From: JAHQVK01 sp039819565
GTDB taxonomy: Bacteria > Myxococcota > Kuafuiibacteriia > Kuafuiibacteriales > Kuafuiibacteriaceae
Assembly: GCA_039819565.1 (NCBI GenBank)
Contig: JBCBRU010000273.1
Span: forward strand, 1-10,883
Length of the DNA stretch: 10,883 nt
Reading direction: 5' to 3'
Below are positions 7,403 to 10,883 of this stretch, piece by piece. Position 1 is the stretch's first letter. Each line of letters starts with the position of its first letter. A model generated the notes under the pieces. That model saw only the letters and a list, made by a program, of their open reading frames with translations. It was not told the DNA's origin and made no database searches. The translations under genes were made by a program, and so were the position numbers.

Positions 7403-8920
7403 ATGCTCAACCTTCAGGCGGGAGCGATCGTCGATCAGCGCTACGTGCTCGACGAGCCGGTGGCTCAGGGCGCGACCGGCCACGTCTGGAAGGCTACGGA
7501 TCGTTTCGAAGCGAAATCGGTGGCCGTGAAGTTCCTCTTTGCGGGACATGACCCTCGGGTGCGGCTCCACTCAATGCTCGAGCGGGAGACGCGAGCCCTC
7601 CGCCGCCTCGAGCACCCCAGCATCGTCCGCCTCGTGGACGCGAACTTGAACGCGGTGCCTCCCTACGTGGCCACCGAGTTCGTGGACGGGATGACCCTCG
7701 GCCAACTTCTCGGCCAGCGGAACTTCGTGGGTGAGCCCCTCGACTTTGGCACCATCGCGCAGATTGCAGTTCAGGTCGGGGACGCCTGCGCCCATGCCCA
7801 TGCGCAGGGCGTCATTCACCGAGACCTCAAGCCCCAGAACGTGATCGTGGTCGAGCGGCCCTCGGGCTACGAAGCCAAGGTCGTGGACTTCGGAGTAGCC
7901 CGACTGATCCACCGCTCCGCCGATCTCAGCGACGAGACGACGACCGGTCGACTCTTCGGGACCATCTATTACATGGCCCCGGAGCAGATCCGCGCTCAGC
8001 CCCAGACCACAAAGGTCGATGTATTCGCGCTCTCCGTCATTCTCTTCGAAGTGCTGACGGGGTTTCGCTGCTTCGCGCGCTCCCGAGGCGAACCCACGCC
8101 CGCCTTCTCGCGCCCAATTCGCAAACACGAGAACGGACTCCACGATGTCTTCCGTCGTATCGTCCTGCAAGAGCGCTTGGATCCCGCAAACCTTCGTCCC
8201 GAGGCCCCGACGGAGTGGCGCGACATCATTCTTCGCGGCCTCTCCATCCAGCCCCAGGCCCGGCCGAGTCTCGAGGCTTTGCTCGCGCCCTTTAGATCTT
8301 GGTCCGGGCCTTCAGCCCGTCAGGCGGGCGCGTCGGTTACCCTCGACCTCGTGCCCGACGATCTGCGTTCCATGGCGGGCGAGGGCCCGGAAGTTTTTAC
8401 CGCCCCGTCGCTCGGCGTCCTCGCCCATCGTATCCCCGAGGTCTCCGGTCCGACCGAGGCACCGCGACCCGCCGAGAGCCGCCCCAACTCCGTAGCCCCC
8501 GTGGTTCCCGCCGCGCCCGTTCCTTCCGTTCCCTCCGTCTCGTCCGTTCCCTCCGGCTCGTCCGTTCCCTCCGGCTCGCCAGCCCGCGAGCCCCAGCGCC
8601 GATCCGCCCCTCCTGCCTTCCGCCTGCGCGGGGCTATGCTCCTCCCTCTGCTTGTCCTCTTCACGCTCTCCAGCTCGGTTCACCTGGTTCCGAGAACTTC
8701 GACCGCGCGTTCGGGCTGGCGGAGCCTGCTGGTTCAGTATCGCCTCGAGCCCTCCCGCGCGAGGCTCGAGGCGCTCGACCGCGAGGGCCGAAAGCTCCTC
8801 GAGGCTGACCCCAACATCGAGCGGGCGCTGCTCCTCGCCATCGAGTCCCAGGACCCGGGCACTATCGAGCTCGTGTTCCGCCATCTGGAGGCCGCCGCCC
8901 CATCGCATCCCGAGAGCTGA
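7403..8920 (+). CDS. Hanks-type Ser/Thr protein kinase with a single C-terminal membrane anchor
   Basis: The protein has 505 residues. The start is fixed by an in-frame TGA just upstream and by the standard N-terminal pattern AGAIVDQRYVLDEPVAQG of PknB-like kinases. Kinase domain (about 14-300): glycine loop AQGATGHVW (21-29, with Ala in place of the first Gly), ATP-binding K43 in VAVK, probable alpha-C E62, catalytic loop HRDLKPQN (139-146, D141 and N146), DFG (162-164), activation loop with three Thr at 179-181, APE (192-194), and D206 in the F helix. It is thus an RD kinase expected to be active. A Pro/Ser/Val-rich linker (about 345-400) contains hexapeptide repeats. One hydrophobic helix (about 411-429) anchors it, leaving about 75 residues outside, too short for PASTA repeats and of unknown fold. 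Likely role: phosphorylation of cytoplasmic proteins in response to an envelope signal. The zinc-ribbon/TPR gene downstream is a candidate partner (inference). Confidence 0.93.
   Translation: MLNLQAGAIVDQRYVLDEPVAQGATGHVWKATDRFEAKSVAVKFLFAGHDPRVRLHSMLERETRALRRLEHPSIVRLVDANLNAVPPYVATEFVDGMTLGQLLGQRNFVGEPLDFGTIAQIAVQVGDACAHAHAQGVIHRDLKPQNVIVVERPSGYEAKVVDFGVARLIHRSADLSDETTTGRLFGTIYYMAPEQIRAQPQTTKVDVFALSVILFEVLTGFRCFARSRGEPTPAFSRPIRKHENGLHDVFRRIVLQERLDPANLRPEAPTEWRDIILRGLSIQPQARPSLEALLAPFRSWSGPSARQAGASVTLDLVPDDLRSMAGEGPEVFTAPSLGVLAHRIPEVSGPTEAPRPAESRPNSVAPVVPAAPVPSVPSVSSVPSGSSVPSGSPAREPQRRSAPPAFRLRGAMLLPLLVLFTLSSSVHLVPRTSTARSGWRSLLVQYRLEPSRARLEALDREGRKLLEADPNIERALLLAIESQDPGTIELVFRHLEAAAPSHPES
8525..8578 (+). 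repeat. Three tandem 18-base units inside the kinase linker
   Basis: Unit TCCGTTCCCTCCGGCTCG occurs at 8543-8560 and 8561-8578 exactly, and at 8525-8542 with one difference (GTC for GGC). Because 18 is a multiple of three, the unit encodes a hexapeptide (SVPSGS-like) and adds or removes copies without breaking the frame. The flanking sequence continues with degenerate VPS-type repeats. Confidence 0.85.
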
Positions 8921-8937
8921 CCTTCGCGGTCGGCCTC
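8912..8937 (+). other. Hairpin spanning the kinase stop codon
   Basis: GAG-a-GCTGACC (8912-8922) pairs with GGTCGGC-CTC (8928-8937) around loop TTCGC: ten pairs with one G-T wobble and one bulge. The TGA stop (8918-8920) lies in the left arm. No T-tract follows (AAAACTATC), so it is not a standard intrinsic terminator; it could slow decay or attenuate read-through into the next gene. Confidence 0.45.
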
Positions 8938-9030
8938 AAAACTATCTCCAAGCAATGGTCCCGGAGGTACGACAATGCCCCCCACCCCCGGCGCGGGCCG
9001 CGACCGACCCGGCCCTTGCCCCTACCGCCT

Positions 9031-9041
9031 AGAAGGAGGAG
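9031..9041 (+). promoter_or_regulatory. Strong Shine-Dalgarno-like sequence with no matching main reading frame
   Basis: AGAAGGAGGAG is the best anti-16S match in the window. The nearest start is GTG 9044, which is out of frame with the zinc-ribbon/TPR protein and runs 110 codons to 9376, overlapping it. It may be an RNA-level signal, a chance purine run, or the remains of a different start. Confidence 0.3.
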
Positions 9042-9135
9042 CGGTGAGCACGCCGGGGGGTCTGAAACATGTCCTCGGCGGGGCCGGGAGCGCATGTATG
9101 ACGGGGGGAGCTTCCAATTGTGGCATGATGCAGGG

Positions 9136-10662
9136 GTGCGCTGTCCCTCTTGTAAGGAGAGCCTGCCCTCCGCGGATGCGTGGATCTGCCCGTATTGCGA
9201 ACACATCATCGACCCCTCGGTGTTCATGGAGGGCTCCGGTCCTCAACCACCGGGCATCGAGGAGGGTACGTTGCGAGGGGTCGCTTGGGACCACGACGTC
9301 GGCAGCGAGCCCGAGCTTCCGGAAGCCATCATCCTCGGGGAGGGACGCACCCCGGGACGCCAGCCGGCCGTACTGAGCGGCGCCGGAGCCACCCCCGACG
9401 GTCGGACCTCGACCTTTCTATACTACGCGGCTTCGCCGTCCCGAGCCGTGAGCCCGAAGGCCGTACCCAGAAAAAACTCGCGGTCCACGGCGCCCCTCAC
9501 GCCCTACGAGGACTTCCTCCTGCGCTGCGTCGATGGCCACCGCACCGTCCGACACATTCGGCACCTCTCCGGTCTCGCCGTCGAGGAGGTCGTGGTGACG
9601 CTCCTGACCCTCATCGACAAGGGCGCCATCACCCTGCCCGTGTCTATGTCCTGGCCCCCTCAGGCGCGCATGGTCGAGGTCGACGATCTCGTGCTGGAGT
9701 CGCCCACGGAACCGGCGGCCGAGGGTCCTGAAGCCGCCACCGTGGATCTCCCTCCCGTCGCGGGCGGGATCGAAGCTCCCACCGTCGAAGCGGAGAGCGA
9801 CCTCGGGGGGCTCGACGAGAAGACGGACCTGATGGAGCTCGACGAGAGGCGCCGTTCGGAGCTGGCTCAGCTGGTTGAGCTCGAGGGCTCCGAAGACGTG
9901 AACCTCTTCGGTCTCGTCGAAGAAGAGCCCGCTCCGGATATCCTTCACGAGCAGCCCCTCCGGCCGAGGTCGATCTCGGAGCCCCGCCTGCCCCCTCGCG
10001 ATCGGGGCGGGGTGGTGGTCGAGCCCTTGGCCCCTCAGGGCGGAGCCGAAGTCCCGACGAAACGGCCCCCCGTCGGCGTGCCGGTTCGCCCGGTGGTCGA
10101 GCGGAATCGTCCGTCGGAAGCGGCAGCGGAGGTCTCGGTGGCCAGCCCCCGCTCGGCCCCTCCGGCGATGGCCGCCAAGGCGGCCAAGCTCTTCGAGGTG
10201 GCTCTGGATGATCAGCGGCAAGGTAACTTCGTCTCGGCCCGCATGAACATCAAGCTCGCGCTCACCTTCGACCCCGACAACCAGACTTACCTCGAGGCCC
10301 TCAATGGACCTGCGCCGGAGCCCCCCGCGCCGGCCCGGGACGAAGCTCGAGAGCTCTACGACGCGGCCACCGAAGCGGAGAAGCGGGGAGACTACGATGG
10401 AGCCATCTCCCTCATCGAGAAGGCCCTCGCCCTCACGAAGCAAGCGGCCTTCTACAACCGGCTGGGCGTGCTCTACGCCATGCGGAAACTCGAGTACGAG
10501 CGGGCCCAGCGCTTCATCGAGCGTGCCATCGAGATGAGCCCGCGCAACGACATCTACCAGCGAAACCTTCAGAAGATCCTGGCCATGGCCGCCGCCGAGA
10601 GCCTCGTGAATGATAAAGAGCCCAAGCGCCGGTCCTGGCTCGGCTTCTTCCGCCGAAAGTGA
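9136..10662 (+). CDS. Zinc-ribbon, helical-domain and TPR protein of unknown function
   Basis: The protein has 508 residues from GTG 9136. This start puts the zinc ribbon at the very N-terminus (CPSC at 3-6, CPYC at 18-21), as usual for such proteins. ATG 9094 (GGGAG three bases before it) is in frame and would add 14 residues; a TTG at 9016 has no support. A 47-residue helical segment (about 121-167, LTPYEDFLLRCVDGHRTVRH then a two-helix ILTLIDKGAI-like end) resembles the short 'DG-x-R-T-V' domain that accompanies DUF4388/PATAN-type proteins in Myxococcota; this is an impression from memory. A long acidic, Pro-rich disordered stretch follows (about 180-340), then TPR-like helical repeats (about 343-390 and 401-483) with typical A-x-x-x-x-x-A-L spacing, and a basic tail (EPKRRSWLGFFRRK). 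There is no signal peptide or membrane segment, so it is cytoplasmic. Likely role: scaffold or regulator, possibly a partner or substrate of the upstream kinase. Confidence 0.82.
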   Translation: MRCPSCKESLPSADAWICPYCEHIIDPSVFMEGSGPQPPGIEEGTLRGVAWDHDVGSEPELPEAIILGEGRTPGRQPAVLSGAGATPDGRTSTFLYYAASPSRAVSPKAVPRKNSRSTAPLTPYEDFLLRCVDGHRTVRHIRHLSGLAVEEVVVTLLTLIDKGAITLPVSMSWPPQARMVEVDDLVLESPTEPAAEGPEAATVDLPPVAGGIEAPTVEAESDLGGLDEKTDLMELDERRRSELAQLVELEGSEDVNLFGLVEEEPAPDILHEQPLRPRSISEPRLPPRDRGGVVVEPLAPQGGAEVPTKRPPVGVPVRPVVERNRPSEAAAEVSVASPRSAPPAMAAKAAKLFEVALDDQRQGNFVSARMNIKLALTFDPDNQTYLEALNGPAPEPPAPARDEARELYDAATEAEKRGDYDGAISLIEKALALTKQAAFYNRLGVLYAMRKLEYERAQRFIERAIEMSPRNDIYQRNLQKILAMAAAESLVNDKEPKRRSWLGFFRRK

Positions 10663-10726
10663 GCGCGCTCGAGCTTCGTCCCGGGCCGGCGCGGGCGGCT
10701 CCGGCTCACGTCGTTCAAGGGCCGAA

Positions 10727-10746
10727 GGGGCCGATCGTCGGACCCC
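10727..10746 (+). terminator. Hairpin downstream of the zinc-ribbon/TPR gene
   Basis: GGGGCCGA (10727-10734) pairs with TCGG-a-CCCC (10738-10746) around a three-base loop, with one bulged A. It lies 64 bases after the stop. No T-tract follows (GTGTCTCGG), so termination is uncertain; Rho-dependent or purely structural roles are possible. Confidence 0.35.
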
Positions 10747-10761
10747 GTGTCTCGGTTCCGG

Positions 10762-10767
10762 TACACT
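10762..10767 (+). promoter_or_regulatory. TACACT -10-like box before the right-edge mini reading frame
   Basis: TACACT lies seven bases before ATG 10775, the same geometry as TAGCAT before the DUF885 gene. No Shine-Dalgarno and no convincing -35 are visible. It supports a leaderless start, but a single hexamer is weak evidence. Confidence 0.3.
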
Positions 10768-10774
10768 CGTCTGG

Positions 10775-10831
10775 ATGACCACGCCGAATCTGGTGGATCG
10801 CATCCTCTCACTCAGCTCCAGGCAGAGATGA
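10775..10831 (+). CDS. Possible 18-residue peptide or frame-broken start of a gene
   Basis: ATG at 10775 opens MTTPNLVDRILSLSSRQR, then TGA (10829-10831). The sequence is amphipathic and looks like the beginning of an ordinary protein rather than random translation, yet it stops at once. It may be a genuine micro-ORF, a leader peptide, or a gene start broken by a sequence error or by the inverted repeat that begins at 10811. Nothing beyond the edge is available to decide. Confidence 0.25.
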   Translation: MTTPNLVDRILSLSSRQR

Positions 10832-10883
10832 GGGAGAGGAGATAGGTGACATCGGGGTGACCTAGCTTCTCCTTGGAGCTGAG
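10811..10883. repeat. Interrupted inverted repeat at the right edge
   Basis: CTCAGCTCCA (10811-10820) is exactly complementary to TGGAGCTGAG (10874-10883). Inside, AGGAGA-TAGGT (10837-10847) pairs with ACCTA-gct-TCTCCT (10860-10873). The 16 bases 10821-10836 form an unpaired bulge on the left side, and GGTGAC occurs twice in the centre (10845-10850, 10856-10861). The structure could be an RNA element, a small palindromic mobile repeat, or an end-of-assembly artefact, as it ends exactly with the window. Confidence 0.55.

Noticed and set aside
8525..8578. CRISPR-like array
   Set aside because: The units are directly adjacent without spacers and encode a hexapeptide repeat within a gene.
9016..9093. 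TTG start at 9016 for the zinc-ribbon/TPR protein
   Set aside because: No Shine-Dalgarno or promoter-like box precedes it, and the added residues are Pro/Arg/Gly-rich. The zinc ribbon fits a start at 9136 or, less well, 9094.
9418..10803. 461-codon open frame on the minus strand
   Set aside because: Antisense to the zinc-ribbon/TPR gene; Arg/Gly/His-rich and without motifs.

Overview
The window looks like chromosomal DNA from a GC-rich, predatory- or soil-type deltaproteobacterium, most likely Myxococcota. I infer this from four things: strong G/C preference at third codon positions; a large von Willebrand A protein with stacked NFGTV-type (ASH / choice-of-anchor D) repeats; a eukaryotic-type Ser/Thr kinase with one membrane anchor; and a zinc-ribbon/TPR protein. 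No rRNA, tRNA, CRISPR array, transposase or phage gene was seen. The taxonomy is inference, and no search was run.

Layout. On the minus strand, reading right to left from 1760 to the left edge, lie a small methyl-accepting chemotaxis-type transducer (807-1760) and a six-helix membrane histidine kinase (750 down to 1). The kinase is cut by the window edge inside its H-box. They are 56 bases apart and probably one operon for membrane or intracellular sensing. From about 1760 to 1995 a divergent intergenic region carries a 20-base dyad near the transducer start and a candidate promoter/RBS for the rightward gene. On the plus strand follow a large exported vWA/ASH-repeat protein (1995-5249), an exported DUF885-family predicted metallopeptidase (5310-7220) ending in a clear intrinsic terminator (7274-7305), a membrane-anchored Hanks-type Ser/Thr kinase (7403-8920), and a zinc-ribbon/helical-domain/TPR protein (9136-10662). 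The right edge holds a hairpin, a tiny 18-codon reading frame with its own -10-like box, and an interrupted inverted repeat ending exactly at the last base.

How they may work together. The left pair is a signalling unit facing the membrane. The middle pair are envelope or surface proteins, one probably for adhesion or protein interaction and one for peptide hydrolysis. The right pair combine a kinase and a scaffold-like protein that could be its partner. No gene set here is a recognised defence, secretion or biosynthetic system. A recurring observation is that several starts lack a Shine-Dalgarno sequence and instead have a TANNNT-like box 6-7 bases upstream, which suggests leaderless transcripts.
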